Shown piece after piece: positions 52,032 through 60,931 of a stretch of 64,000 nt of DNA; the first letter of the stretch is position 1; each line of letters begins with the position of its first letter. A program made the position numbers and the translations under genes. The notes beneath the pieces are model-generated. The model ran no database searches, was not told where the DNA came from, and worked only from the letters and a program-made list of their open reading frames with translations. Origin of the DNA: Verrucomicrobia subdivision 3 bacterium UBA693 (lineage in GTDB: Bacteria; Verrucomicrobiota; Verrucomicrobiia; Limisphaerales; UBA8199); assembly GCA_002298785.1 (NCBI GenBank), contig DBMR01000001.1:5949-69948 (forward strand), read 5' to 3'.

Positions 52032-55000
52032 ATGAGCAGAAAATTGCCCCGTCTGGTGTCCGGCCTCGTGTTCCCGGCTGCCATCGCTTCCAGTATCCAG
52101 CTTCTTGCCGCAGATGATCCTTATCAAGGCGCCAAGTGGGCGCCCTTGGACCCAAAACCAATCCTCGAAGCGGCAGCAGCGATTACCTTGACCAATTACC
52201 CGGATTGTGACGAGGCCACAGTGGACAGCCACATGGTGCGAGTGTATCGCGCCGATGGCACCGGCGAAGCCCAGGACGAGACCTATACGAAAGTCCTGAC
52301 CGAAAAAGGCAAGCGGAACAGCCGCACGGTTTCAATGGGGTTCATGCTGCCCTACAACACCGTTAAGGTGCTCAAACTCGAGGTGATCCGACCCAACGGT
52401 GAAGTGCTGCCGGTGGATCTCGAGGCCAATTCCAAAGAGAGCATCGACGACAGCCAGATGGCGATGAACATCTATGACCCCAACATGCGGGTCTTGCGGG
52501 TCAACATCCCTAAATTGGAGCCCGGCGATGTCATCCATTCCATCACACGCACCACCACGCTTCGCTCCATCATTCCCGGAGAATTCGCAGAGTGGAACCT
52601 TTTCGAAGGCAGCGGGTACATTCGCCACGTTTCCTACGACGTTTACGCTCCCAAAGACAAGCCGCTCAATCGCATTATCCTGCGCGACGAAGTGCCGGGC
52701 ACGTTGAAATCCAGCACCAAACCTGATGAAAACGGCGGCACCCTGCATCAATGGGAAGTGACCAACGTGCCGCGCATGTTCAATGAACCCGCCATGCCGC
52801 CTTACGAAATGGTGTTGCAGCGATTGATCGTCAGCACCACGCCCAACTGGCCGGCGGTCTCCAAATGGTATTGGGAAGTTTCCAAGCCCCACCTAGACGC
52901 CACCACACCGGAAATGCAGCAGGCCGTCGATCTCCTGGTGGCCGGGGCCAAAACCGATCTCGAAAAGGTCCACAATATCTTCTACGACGTCTCGAAAAAG
53001 ATCCGTTACATGGGCCTGACCCCGGAAAAGGACCGGCCCGGATTTGAACCGCACGACGTGAAGCTGACCTTCGAGAAGAAGTATGGCGTGTGCCGGGACA
53101 AGGCCGCGCTGTTGGTCTCCATGCTGCGGGCCGCGGGACTCAAGGCTTACCCCGTACTGATTAACGTCGGCACGAAAAAGGACCCGGACATTGCCGAACC
53201 GTTCTTCAATCACGCCATCGTGGCGGTGGAACTGAAGGACCGCGAATACACTCTCATGGATCCGACCGACGAGAACACGAAGGATCTGCTCCCGGCCTCC
53301 GAATGTGACCAGAGTTACCTGGTCTGCCGCCCTGAAGGCGAGAACATCAAGATCAGTCCGATCCGCCCACCGGAAGAGAACATGATGAAGGTGAAGACGG
53401 TCGCGACGCTCACCGCAGCCGGATTGCTGGAAGCCAAATCCGAGCTCGATTTTGAAGGCATCAACGACAATAGCTACCGGGAGGCGTTCGCGCGTATGAA
53501 ACCGGATGACAAGCGGCGCTTCTTTGAACGGGCGTTGAAACGCACCATGCCCGGCGCCACCCTTAAGTCCCTCAAGCTCACGCCCGAGGACATGCTGGAT
53601 ACCTCCGAGCACATTCGCGCGGAATTGGAATACTCCGCCGAAGGCATGACCGCGGCCGGGAACGGCAAAGCCATCGTGTCGCTGCCCTGGATCGGCAAAG
53701 GCATGGGCATTGTCCAATTCATTTTGGGCAGCGCGGGGCTGGAAAAGCGCAAATACCCGATGCAAACCTACGTGGCCTGCGGGCTCCAGGAAGACTTGCA
53801 GATCAAGTTGGGTGAAGGCTTCGCCGGGGCGGTCTCCATGCCCACCTTCACCCCGGTCTCCGATGCCTGCCTGGACTACACGCTGCGCGTGGATCACAAA
53901 GATCAGGCCCTCCAGGCTTCCCGGGTGCTGAAACTAAAGGTCGTGAATTTCTCCACCGACCAATACCTGCAACTTCGGCACACGCTCGAAACTCTCGAAT
54001 ACGACCAGCGCAAAGCCCCGGTCATGGCGGTCGCGGATAACGTGGTGGCCGTCGCGGCACCGCGTCCCACCGGCGACAATGGCGCCGTCGAGTCCAATGC
54101 CCGGGTCATCGAATCCTCGAAAACACTGAAGGTAAAAGACGCACACACCGCGGTTTTTCGCGGCAAGTATTCGAAGCAAATTCTGACCTACAGCGGCAAA
54201 AAGCGGGAAGCCGAGCTGAAATTTGAATTCAACCCGGCCTGCCAGGACGTGAAACTGGTCAGCGCCGTGGTGACCTCCAAGACCGGCCAGCGCCAGGAGA
54301 TCGCCAAGGACGAAATCAACATCATGGACGCGGGCTGGAATGCTTCCGCCAAACGCTACACCGGCGGCAAGATCCTGGTCGCCAACCTGCCCGGCGTGGA
54401 CATCGGCTCGACCATCGAGGTGGAATTCGAAATCACCTCCCATGATCTGCCGTTCCTCTCCGGTTTCGAGCAGTTCCAGGTGGGAGACGCGCTGGACAAG
54501 AAGTCTTTCCAGCTCGAAGCGGAACCGGGCGTGCAAGTGCGTCGCCTGATCACCGGCAAGGGCAACACGGTCCAGGAAAAGACCGGAGAAAACTCGTGGA
54601 GTTGGCGCGCGGAATCAGTGCCGGCGCTGCCCGCCGAGACGCAGACACCGCCCGAGTGGATCTTCCTGCCCGGCGTGGCCTATTCCGTCGGAGACCTGGC
54701 CTCGGCCGCGCGGGATTTCCATGCCATCCTGCTTGATCGCGCCGGTCAAGGCGCCAAGGCGGCAGCCATGGCGCGTGATCTGACGGCCAAATCCTCCTCT
54801 AAAACAGAAGCGCTCCGGGCCGTCCGCGATTTCGTGGCCAAGAATATTCGCTCCGCCGGCCCATCGTTCACCGATCTGCCGTTGAAAGAGTTGTCTGCGG
54901 CCGACACCACCCTGGCGGATGGCTATGGGCACGCGGCGGACAAAGCCATTTTGCTCCACGCCATGCTCAGCGCCGCCGGTTTTCAACCGGAATTCGTGAT

Positions 55001-55880
55001 GGCCTCAATGCTGCCTCCCCTCGACAGCATCAGCAACCTCCTAGCGACCTTCCCCATGCCGCATGTGTTCGCCACCCCGCTCGTGCGCGTCCAATTGGAC
55101 GGGGAGAAAATCTACCTGAACGATACTGATCAATACTCGCGGCTGGGATCGACGTTCTTCGATGGCCGATTGGCTGTGGCCCTCTCCAACCTGCGCTTGG
55201 AAGTGGTCCACGCCGCTAAGAATTGCGAGGACAAAACCGAAACGACCTACGCCATGGCTCCCGGCGAAAACGGCAAAACCAAAATCGAAGTTACCCACCG
55301 GTATTTTGGATCGGTATACAATGGCAAGAACCGTTACTTCTCGGAATTGCCGCCCGAGGAACGAAAACGTTACCACCAGGAAGTGGTCGCCAATCTCGCT
55401 CAGGGTGCTCATCCCCAAAGCGACCTGGTCACCCAATTCGACGTCTATCCCGGCATCGAGCGCTTCGCCGTCGAAGTGGACAAATACACCGTGGTCGATG
55501 GCCGCTATTTCTACTTCGACCTTCCGTTCACGCCATCGCTCTTCCCCATCGGGGCCGATCACCGCACCCTGCCGTTGTTCGTCTCCCGGCGCGGACAAAG
55601 CACCGTGCGCACCGAAGTCGATCTGCCTTCGGCCTACCGCAAGATTGCCATCGCCCCGAAAGCCGGAGAACTGTTGGCCCCTGCCGGTAGCGGCGTCGCT
55701 CGCATTTCGTCCTCGGCGGAAGGCGGCAAACTCGTGGTCAGCTATGATCTGGAAACCTCCCCAGCGATCGTGGAGCCTGACCAGTATCCTGAGCTGCTGA
55801 AGCTGGGATCGATCCTCGGAAGCCGTTCTTCGCGGGTATTCCTGCTCGAGGGATCGCCCGAGGCGGCTAACCCAAGGTAA
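52032..55880 (+). CDS. Large exported DUF3857/transglutaminase-like protein with two copies of the unit
   Basis: A 1282-residue protein with an N-terminal signal region ('LVSGLVFPAAIASSIQLLAADD'). Residues about 50-480 form a DUF3857 plus transglutaminase-like unit: 'YGVCRDKAALLVSMLRAAGL' holds the nucleophile Cys354, 'FFNHAIVAVEL' the His and 'YTLMDPTDENT' the Asp. A second DUF3857-like region begins near 700, and a second transglutaminase-like unit follows near 940-1020: 'YGHAADKAILLHAMLSAAGF' has Ala968 at the place of Cys, while 'FPMPHVFATPLVRV' and 'IYLNDTDQY' keep the other two residues. The family's role is unknown; peptide cleavage or cross-linking in the periplasm is likely. GTG at 51960 is a possible longer start. 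Confidence 0.87.
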   Translation: MSRKLPRLVSGLVFPAAIASSIQLLAADDPYQGAKWAPLDPKPILEAAAAITLTNYPDCDEATVDSHMVRVYRADGTGEAQDETYTKVLTEKGKRNSRTVSMGFMLPYNTVKVLKLEVIRPNGEVLPVDLEANSKESIDDSQMAMNIYDPNMRVLRVNIPKLEPGDVIHSITRTTTLRSIIPGEFAEWNLFEGSGYIRHVSYDVYAPKDKPLNRIILRDEVPGTLKSSTKPDENGGTLHQWEVTNVPRMFNEPAMPPYEMVLQRLIVSTTPNWPAVSKWYWEVSKPHLDATTPEMQQAVDLLVAGAKTDLEKVHNIFYDVSKKIRYMGLTPEKDRPGFEPHDVKLTFEKKYGVCRDKAALLVSMLRAAGLKAYPVLINVGTKKDPDIAEPFFNHAIVAVELKDREYTLMDPTDENTKDLLPASECDQSYLVCRPEGENIKISPIRPPEENMMKVKTVATLTAAGLLEAKSELDFEGINDNSYREAFARMKPDDKRRFFERALKRTMPGATLKSLKLTPEDMLDTSEHIRAELEYSAEGMTAAGNGKAIVSLPWIGKGMGIVQFILGSAGLEKRKYPMQTYVACGLQEDLQIKLGEGFAGAVSMPTFTPVSDACLDYTLRVDHKDQALQASRVLKLKVVNFSTDQYLQLRHTLETLEYDQRKAPVMAVADNVVAVAAPRPTGDNGAVESNARVIESSKTLKVKDAHTAVFRGKYSKQILTYSGKKREAELKFEFNPACQDVKLVSAVVTSKTGQRQEIAKDEINIMDAGWNASAKRYTGGKILVANLPGVDIGSTIEVEFEITSHDLPFLSGFEQFQVGDALDKKSFQLEAEPGVQVRRLITGKGNTVQEKTGENSWSWRAESVPALPAETQTPPEWIFLPGVAYSVGDLASAARDFHAILLDRAGQGAKAAAMARDLTAKSSSKTEALRAVRDFVAKNIRSAGPSFTDLPLKELSAADTTLADGYGHAADKAILLHAMLSAAGFQPEFVMASMLPPLDSISNLLATFPMPHVFATPLVRVQLDGEKIYLNDTDQYSRLGSTFFDGRLAVALSNLRLEVVHAAKNCEDKTETTYAMAPGENGKTKIEVTHRYFGSVYNGKNRYFSELPPEERKRYHQEVVANLAQGAHPQSDLVTQFDVYPGIERFAVEVDKYTVVDGRYFYFDLPFTPSLFPIGADHRTLPLFVSRRGQSTVRTEVDLPSAYRKIAIAPKAGELLAPAGSGVARISSSAEGGKLVVSYDLETSPAIVEPDQYPELLKLGSILGSRSSRVFLLEGSPEAANPR

Positions 55881-55952
55881 TTTCAGACGGTTTTGGGTCG
55901 GAAGAAAAGACAGCTTCGACCGACCTGATCCTCACCTCGGTCTGCAATTGAG

Positions 55953-55983
55953 GCCGATACCATTGCTTCGGCAAGGTATCGGC
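55953..55983. terminator. UUCG-capped hairpin between convergent genes
   Basis: GCCGATACC at 55953-55961 pairs with GGTATCGGC at 55975-55983; inside, TTGC/GCAA is capped by TTCG. A 13-bp stem with one unpaired A, between the transglutaminase-like gene and the HAD gene. It has no T-run on either side, so it may only slow polymerase or protect mRNA ends. Confidence 0.5.
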
Positions 55984-55991
55984 TGCGAACC

Positions 55992-56642
55992 TCACCACGC
56001 CTGAAGTTCTTTCAGACTGGTGATATGCCTTGAGGCTGATTCGCTCCGGGTAACGCCCGGCCGAAGGATTTGCACCGTGGTGAGCCCCAGGCGGTTGCCG
56101 GCTGCAATCTCGGACTCGGGATTGTCCCCCACGACCAGAACCTCTGACGGCTGCAATCGGTATTCTTGCATTAAATCCCGAAACAACAGTTCTTTACCCC
56201 TCCGTTCGGCATCGTCGATGGCGTCCACCAGGATCTTTGTGAAAAGAGATTGGATACCCAACGCACGGATCTTGCTCTCCTGCAGGCGCCTAAAACCCGA
56301 GGTAACCAGAAACTTCGACGCCTTAATGCTTTGCAGGACACTGAGATCCGAATAGCCATGCATCGGCTTAGTGACCTCCACTTGGCGAAGCGCATCCCAA
56401 CCGGCCTTCAGCATTTCGGACGAGAACCCGTGTTTGGCCGCCACATGGTCAAGCGCATGTCGCCAACAGTCGGAAAAGGCGCTCGCCAGTGTCGCTTCGT
56501 CCAGACGGCCATGGTTGGCTCGACGAATCGCTGCGAAGGCGGGTTCGAAAAGCTCGGTTCCCACCTCGTCTGCCGCGCTCAGGCAGTTGTCCAGATCGAA
56601 GATGATCGCCGCAAATCGCTTTAATTGAGCCATTTCTGTCAT
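55992..56642 (-). CDS. HAD-family hydrolase
   Basis: A 216-residue HAD hydrolase (subfamily IA-like). Motif I is 'IIFDLDNCLS' (nucleophile Asp and acid Asp), motif II 'FLVTSGFRRLQ' (Ser), motif III the Lys of 'ALGIQSLFTKILVDAI' or nearby, motif IV 'EVLVVGDNPESEIAAGNRLGL'. A helical cap lies between motifs I and II. It should remove phosphate from a small metabolite (sugar phosphate, phosphoglycolate or nucleotide); not narrower. Start at 56642, or the Met at 56633. It is convergent with the transglutaminase-like gene. Confidence 0.88.
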   Translation of the reverse strand: MTEMAQLKRFAAIIFDLDNCLSAADEVGTELFEPAFAAIRRANHGRLDEATLASAFSDCWRHALDHVAAKHGFSSEMLKAGWDALRQVEVTKPMHGYSDLSVLQSIKASKFLVTSGFRRLQESKIRALGIQSLFTKILVDAIDDAERRGKELLFRDLMQEYRLQPSEVLVVGDNPESEIAAGNRLGLTTVQILRPGVTRSESASRHITSLKELQAW

Positions 56643-56929
56643 ACAATACCATAGTCTTCACTACCATTCAGACGACTTCAATCCCCTGAGCCAACTGCAA
56701 CCGAAATTCCAACACCATTCGAAGCCTCCAAAACTGCGGAAAGCAGGCATCGATACCGCTTTACAGCCAAAATATCAGCTCCGGGTGTGCGCTAGAACGC
56801 ACAGGAGGCCCATGGATTATGTTATTGCCCCACCCGGGACGGATATGGCTTTATGTTAAACGGTAGGCGGGGGGCGGGTGTTTTTTCTCCCGAACCGCGG
56901 CGCGTTGTGGCACATTCGAGGCGAGTGAA
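56643..56929. other. Intergenic region before acylphosphatase
   Basis: A 287-base gap between the HAD gene (minus) and the acylphosphatase gene (plus). I see no hairpin with a T-run, RNA gene or consensus promoter. Codons on both strands are interrupted by stops. Confidence 0.35.
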
Positions 56930-57211
56930 ATGATGAAGCGCAGGCGAATTCAGATAAACTACGCGGGGAATGTGCAGGGTGTAGGGTTTCGTTACACGGT
57001 GAAAACCGTGGCAACGGGTTTTGAAGTCACGGGAGTGGTGCGCAATCTCCCGGATGGGCGAGTGGAGTTGATCGCCGAAGGCGCCAGCGAGGAGTTGACC
57101 GCGTTCCGCGCGGCAATTCGTGATGCGGGTTTGGATCATTTTATCAGTGATGAAGCGGTAACATGGGGCGAAGCTGCCAATCAGTTTCGCGGGTTTGAAA
57201 TAGCAAGGTAG
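56930..57211 (+). CDS. acyP: Acylphosphatase
   Basis: A 93-residue acylphosphatase of standard length. The signature 'GNVQGVGFRYTVKTVA' contains the catalytic Arg21, and 'GVVRNLPDGRVELIAEG' has the catalytic Asn39. It hydrolyses carboxyl-phosphate bonds such as acetyl phosphate or 1,3-bisphosphoglycerate. The stop is 4 bases before the phosphoesterase start, so they are likely co-transcribed. Confidence 0.95.
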   Translation: MMKRRRIQINYAGNVQGVGFRYTVKTVATGFEVTGVVRNLPDGRVELIAEGASEELTAFRAAIRDAGLDHFISDEAVTWGEAANQFRGFEIAR

Positions 57212-57215
57212 TAAA

Positions 57216-57938
57216 ATGAAGTTTGCGATTATAGCCGACATCCATGCCAACCTGGACGCGTTCCAGGTGGTGCTGGAAGATATCAAGCAGCAGAAATGCA
57301 CCCATTATGCCTGCCTGGGTGACGTTGTGGGCTACAACGCCAATCCTAAAGAGTGCCTGGACATCGTCCGCAGCATGAACATGCCCTGCGTTAAGGGCAA
57401 CCACGACGAATATTGCTCGTCGGAAGAAGCTTTAGAGGGATTTAATCCGGCGGCGGCCGAGGCGGTCAATTGGACGCGAAAACAGCTAACCCCCGAGGAT
57501 CGCATGTGGTTGCGGGAGCTAAAGTATTCCCGCATGGTGACCAATTTCACCATCGTCCATGCCACCCTCGATGGTCCTCAACGCTGGGGATACGTCTTTG
57601 ACAAGCTGGCGGCCGCAGCCAGCTTCACCTATCAGAACACCTCCGTCTGCTTTTTCGGGCACACGCACGTGCCGGTCGCTTTCATCCGCGATTCCATGGT
57701 GCGCGGCGGCACTTATTCCAAATTTAAGCTCGAGCCGGGCAAGAAGTATTTCGTCAACGTCGGCGCGGTGGGCCAACCGCGCGATAACAATCCCAAGGCC
57801 GCTTACGTCGTTTACGACGTGGACGAAGGAACCATCGAATTGCGTCGGCTGGATTACGACATCGCTGCCGCGCAAAAGAAGATTCTGGATGCTGGTTTGC
57901 CGCCACGGCTCGCGGAACGGCTGGCTTATGGCCGGTAG
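57216..57938 (+). CDS. Metallophosphoesterase (YfcE/diadenosine-tetraphosphatase-like)
   Basis: A 240-residue cytoplasmic calcineurin-like phosphoesterase. Metal-binding motifs: 'IIADIHANLDAF', 'LGDVVGYNANP', 'VKGNHDEY', 'IVHATLDGP', 'FFGHTHVPV' and 'VNVGAVGQPRDNNPKAAYVVYD'. Members cleave phosphodiesters, diadenosine tetraphosphate or phosphoproteins. It follows the acylphosphatase gene by 4 bases and precedes GT9 by 42 bases in the same phase. Confidence 0.9.
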   Translation: MKFAIIADIHANLDAFQVVLEDIKQQKCTHYACLGDVVGYNANPKECLDIVRSMNMPCVKGNHDEYCSSEEALEGFNPAAAEAVNWTRKQLTPEDRMWLRELKYSRMVTNFTIVHATLDGPQRWGYVFDKLAAAASFTYQNTSVCFFGHTHVPVAFIRDSMVRGGTYSKFKLEPGKKYFVNVGAVGQPRDNNPKAAYVVYDVDEGTIELRRLDYDIAAAQKKILDAGLPPRLAERLAYGR

Positions 57939-57980
57939 CGGCCGCGCTCGCCCGGGCGGGCGCAAACCGATGGGCGCGCC

Positions 57981-59003
57981 CTGAAAATCCTCATTCTAAA
58001 ACCCAGTTCCCTGGGCGACGTTATCCAGGCGCTGCCGGTGTTGCGACTCATCAAGCAGCACCGACCTGACAGCCTCGTCTATTGGTGGATCGAAAACGGC
58101 CTCTCCTCCCTGCTGGACGATGATCCCGATTTATCCGGGATCGTCCGGTTCCATCGTAAAGGCTGGGCCCAGCCCAGGAACTGGCGCCTACTCTGCCAGG
58201 ATGTTGCCTGGATGCGGGACCAGCATTTCGACTGGGTCATCGATCTCCAAAGCCTGGCGCGCAGCGGCGCTTTCGCCTGGCTCGCCAACGGCAAACTGAC
58301 TATCGGCCTGGATGAAACTCGCGAAGGGGCCCGCGGCTTCTATGATCTTGTCGCCCGACGCGCGACTTGGCACACACACGCGGTCGATTGGTATCTCAGC
58401 GTGCTTCCCCTCCTGGGGGTGCCGGTGCACCGGAATTTCACCTGGATCCCCGAACGCCCCGCGTGGGCGACCGCCATGCGGCAGCGCTGGCCAGAGCTGG
58501 CAACCGCCCGGTGGCTCCTCCTGCAACCCGGGGCTCGCTGGCTCAACAAACGGTGGCCGGTCGAATCTTTCAGCGCCTTCGTGCGCCAGTTCTCCCGCCT
58601 CCGCCCCGAGGTGCGTTTTGCGATCCTTGGCAGCGGTGAAGATCAACCGCTGGGAGCCGCCATTTCACAGGCGGCGCCAAAACAAACCCTGGATCTGACC
58701 GGTAAATTGTCTTTGCCGGAAATGGTGGAGTGGATACGGGCCGCCGCGATGATGGTGACGAATGACACGGGCCCCATGCACGTAGCCGCCGCCATGGGAA
58801 TTCCACTCATCGGGCTGTTCGGTCCCACAGAACCCCGACGCACCGGGCCTTACGGGCAAATCCACCACGCACTGCAACTCGAGTTGCCCTGCGCGCCGTG
58901 CCTTAGTTCGCGCTGCACTTTCTCTCGCCCGCTCGAATGCCTTAAAGCCTTGCCCACCGAGCGAGTCGTCGATGCCGCCAACAGTCTGCTTCCCCGAGTC
59001 TAA
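57981..59003 (+). CDS. Glycosyltransferase family 9 (heptosyltransferase-like), CTG start
   Basis: A 340-residue GT9 protein. The family always begins 'MKILILKPSSLGD'. In this frame the matching bases are CTG AAA ATC CTC ATT, and no ATG, GTG or TTG is present between the previous stop codon (57936-57938) and that place, so CTG at 57981 is the start. Later motifs are 'LLLQPGARWLNKRWPVESF' (near residue 180) and 'MVTNDTGPMHVAAAMGIPLIGLFGPTEPRRTGPYG'. GT9 enzymes transfer heptose from ADP-heptose to the LPS inner core. Same operon as acyP and the phosphoesterase. Confidence 0.9.
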   Translation: MKILILKPSSLGDVIQALPVLRLIKQHRPDSLVYWWIENGLSSLLDDDPDLSGIVRFHRKGWAQPRNWRLLCQDVAWMRDQHFDWVIDLQSLARSGAFAWLANGKLTIGLDETREGARGFYDLVARRATWHTHAVDWYLSVLPLLGVPVHRNFTWIPERPAWATAMRQRWPELATARWLLLQPGARWLNKRWPVESFSAFVRQFSRLRPEVRFAILGSGEDQPLGAAISQAAPKQTLDLTGKLSLPEMVEWIRAAAMMVTNDTGPMHVAAAMGIPLIGLFGPTEPRRTGPYGQIHHALQLELPCAPCLSSRCTFSRPLECLKALPTERVVDAANSLLPRV

Positions 59004-59124
59004 CAGGCTGTTGAGAAACACGCCCGGTGGGGCACCGGGCCTACAAGGCATACCGAATTCCGAGCAAATCCTGTAGGCCGCGTGCCCCCACGCGGCGTCC
59101 CGGGAGTTTTTCAACAGCCGGCTA
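59000..59124. repeat. Palindromic MITE/REP-like element
   Basis: About 120 bases between two convergent genes. The ends are inverted copies (GGCTGTTGA-G/A-AAAC at 59007 and its complement up to 59118), and inside them GTGGGG(G)CAC...GGCCTACA is also inverted (59027-59044 with about 59071-59087). The whole folds back as an imperfect stem of about 50 bases. Related words, 'CCTGTAGGCC' and 'GTGCCCCCAC', make it likely to be a dispersed nonautonomous element. Its ends contain the TAA of the GT9 gene and the TAG of araA. Confidence 0.65.
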
Positions 59125-60624
59125 AGCGGTAAACCCGTGACGCAGTCCATAAAACACCTCGGACGCGCGCATCTGTTGTTTGAACTCCCGGATCCGCGTA
59201 TTGCGGTCGATCACCACCAGTTCAATATCGGCAATCTCGGCGAAGTCTTCCAGCATCTCGGTGGTCACCACCTGGCTGAAACCGGTGTGATGGGCGCCGC
59301 CCGCCAGGATCCAGGCCTCGGCCGAAATCGCCAGATTCGGTTCCGGCACCCAGATGGCGCGGGCCACCGGCAATTTGGGCAGCGGCCGCGATTCCACCAC
59401 CTGAACCTCGTTCACCAAAAGGCGGAAACGATTGCCCAGGTCAATCAGCGACGCGTTCAGCGCGGGGCCCGCCGCGGTGTCGAACACCAACCGCACCGGG
59501 TCCGCCTTCCCGCCGATGCCCAGCGGATGCGCTTCCAATGAAGGTTTGCCTTTCGCGATGCTGGGACAAATCTCCAGCATGTGCGCCCCAAGCACCTGCA
59601 TGCCTTTGGGATCAAGATGATACGTGTAATCCTCCATGAATGAGGTGCCGCCCTTCAACCCGGCAGCCATGACTTTCATCGCCCGCACGAGTGCGCTGGT
59701 CTTCCAGTCCCCTTCCGCGCCAAATCCATAACCCTGGGCCATCAGTCTCTGCACCGCGATGCCCGGCAGTTGCACCAGCCCATGCAAATCCTCAAAACTA
59801 TCCGTAAACCCCTTAAATCCGCCCTCCTGCAGGAACGCGCGCAGCCCCAGTTCAATCCGCGCCGCTTCCCGAATGGACTTCATCCCCGTCTTCTTCAGTT
59901 GCGGTGAAACCTGGTAAGCCGCCGCATACTCGGAAACCAACGCGTCAACTTCGGCATCCGACACCGCGTTCACTCGCTGCACGAGATCTCCCACCCCGTA
60001 GCCGTTGACCGAATAGCCAAACCGCATTTGCGCCGAAACCTTGTCGCCTTCCGTCACCGCTACTTCGCGCATGTTGTCGCCGAACCGGCAAAACCGCGCG
60101 CCCTGCCAGTCGGCCCAGGCGGCCGCGGCGCGGCACCAAGCCCCGATCTTGCCCCACACCGAGGAATCCTGCCAATGGCCGACCACCACTTTGCGGTTCA
60201 GGCGCAATCGGCTCATGATGAACCCGTGTTCGCGGTCCCCATGCGCCGCCTGGTTCAAGTTCATGAAATCCATGTCTATCTTGGACCACGGTATGTCCCG
60301 GTTATGCTGGGTATGTAAATGCAGCAGCGGCTTGCGCAACTGCTTCAAACCGTTGATCCACATTTTCGAAGGCGAGAACGTGTGGCACCAGGTGATCAAT
60401 CCCACGCAATTCTTCGCATTGTTCGCCTCCTGACACAGCGTCGTGGCCGCTTCCGGACTGATAATCACCGGTTTGAAAACGACGCGCACCGGAATCTCGC
60501 GGGCGGACCCCAGCGCCCCGGCCACTTCCGACGCATTGGCCGCCACCTGTTTGAGCGCTGCCTCGCCATAAAGATGCTGGCTGCCGGTGACGAACCAAAC
60601 TTCATATTGCTTTAGATCAATCAT
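59122..60624 (-). CDS. araA: L-arabinose isomerase
   Basis: A 500-residue enzyme, the standard AraA length, converting L-arabinose to L-ribulose. The N-terminus 'YEVWFVTGSQHLYGEAALKQVA' and blocks such as 'GLITWCHTFSPSKMWI', 'LLHLHTQHNRDIPW', 'HGFIMSRLRLNRKVVVGHWQD', 'VAVTEGDKVSAQ'-like 'VAVTEGDKVSAQMRF' and 'FMEDYTYHLDPKGMQVLGAHMLEICPS' identify it. ATG at 60624 has GAGG ahead; the open frame to 60747 is not conserved. No araB or araD is adjacent. A promoter lies at 60784-60811. It may use arabinose from arabinoxylan. Confidence 0.97.
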   Translation of the reverse strand: MIDLKQYEVWFVTGSQHLYGEAALKQVAANASEVAGALGSAREIPVRVVFKPVIISPEAATTLCQEANNAKNCVGLITWCHTFSPSKMWINGLKQLRKPLLHLHTQHNRDIPWSKIDMDFMNLNQAAHGDREHGFIMSRLRLNRKVVVGHWQDSSVWGKIGAWCRAAAAWADWQGARFCRFGDNMREVAVTEGDKVSAQMRFGYSVNGYGVGDLVQRVNAVSDAEVDALVSEYAAAYQVSPQLKKTGMKSIREAARIELGLRAFLQEGGFKGFTDSFEDLHGLVQLPGIAVQRLMAQGYGFGAEGDWKTSALVRAMKVMAAGLKGGTSFMEDYTYHLDPKGMQVLGAHMLEICPSIAKGKPSLEAHPLGIGGKADPVRLVFDTAAGPALNASLIDLGNRFRLLVNEVQVVESRPLPKLPVARAIWVPEPNLAISAEAWILAGGAHHTGFSQVVTTEMLEDFAEIADIELVVIDRNTRIREFKQQMRASEVFYGLRHGFTA

Positions 60625-60931
60625 AAATGCCTCACGATAGAGAGATAGTGTTCGCTCGGGATTAGCGCGTCCCGGCCACTCGGCCGCGGCCACGCGCCGC
60701 GTTCGGGTGAGCGCCGAATTGTTAGGGGAAAACGAAGTGAAACACAATCACCAAGGATGGAGAGTCAACGCGTTATGGGCGTGAGTATAGCATGGAGGAA
60801 GTGCCATCCAATGACACCCCGCGTTATTAAGAAAAGGGACAATTGGCCAGGGGAAGCGTTTGACTCGCAGGGCTGAAGCTTGGCAAAAGATAGAGCCTGT
60901 GCATTTTATCAACCCGCATTTGAGGCAGGGG
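60625..60931. other. Leader and promoter region of araA
   Basis: A 307-base gap. It carries the araA promoter (60784-60811) and an inferred 150-base leader that includes GC-rich palindromic words near 60660-60710 (CGCGTCCCGGCC, GGCCGCGGCC). No gene is seen and no aldose-responsive operator was recognised. Confidence 0.4.
60784..60811 (-). promoter_or_regulatory. Putative sigma-70 promoter for araA
   Basis: On the minus strand TTGGAT (60811-60806), 16-base spacer, TATACT (60789-60784). A transcript would start near 60777, giving a 150-base leader before the araA ATG. Confidence 0.5.
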
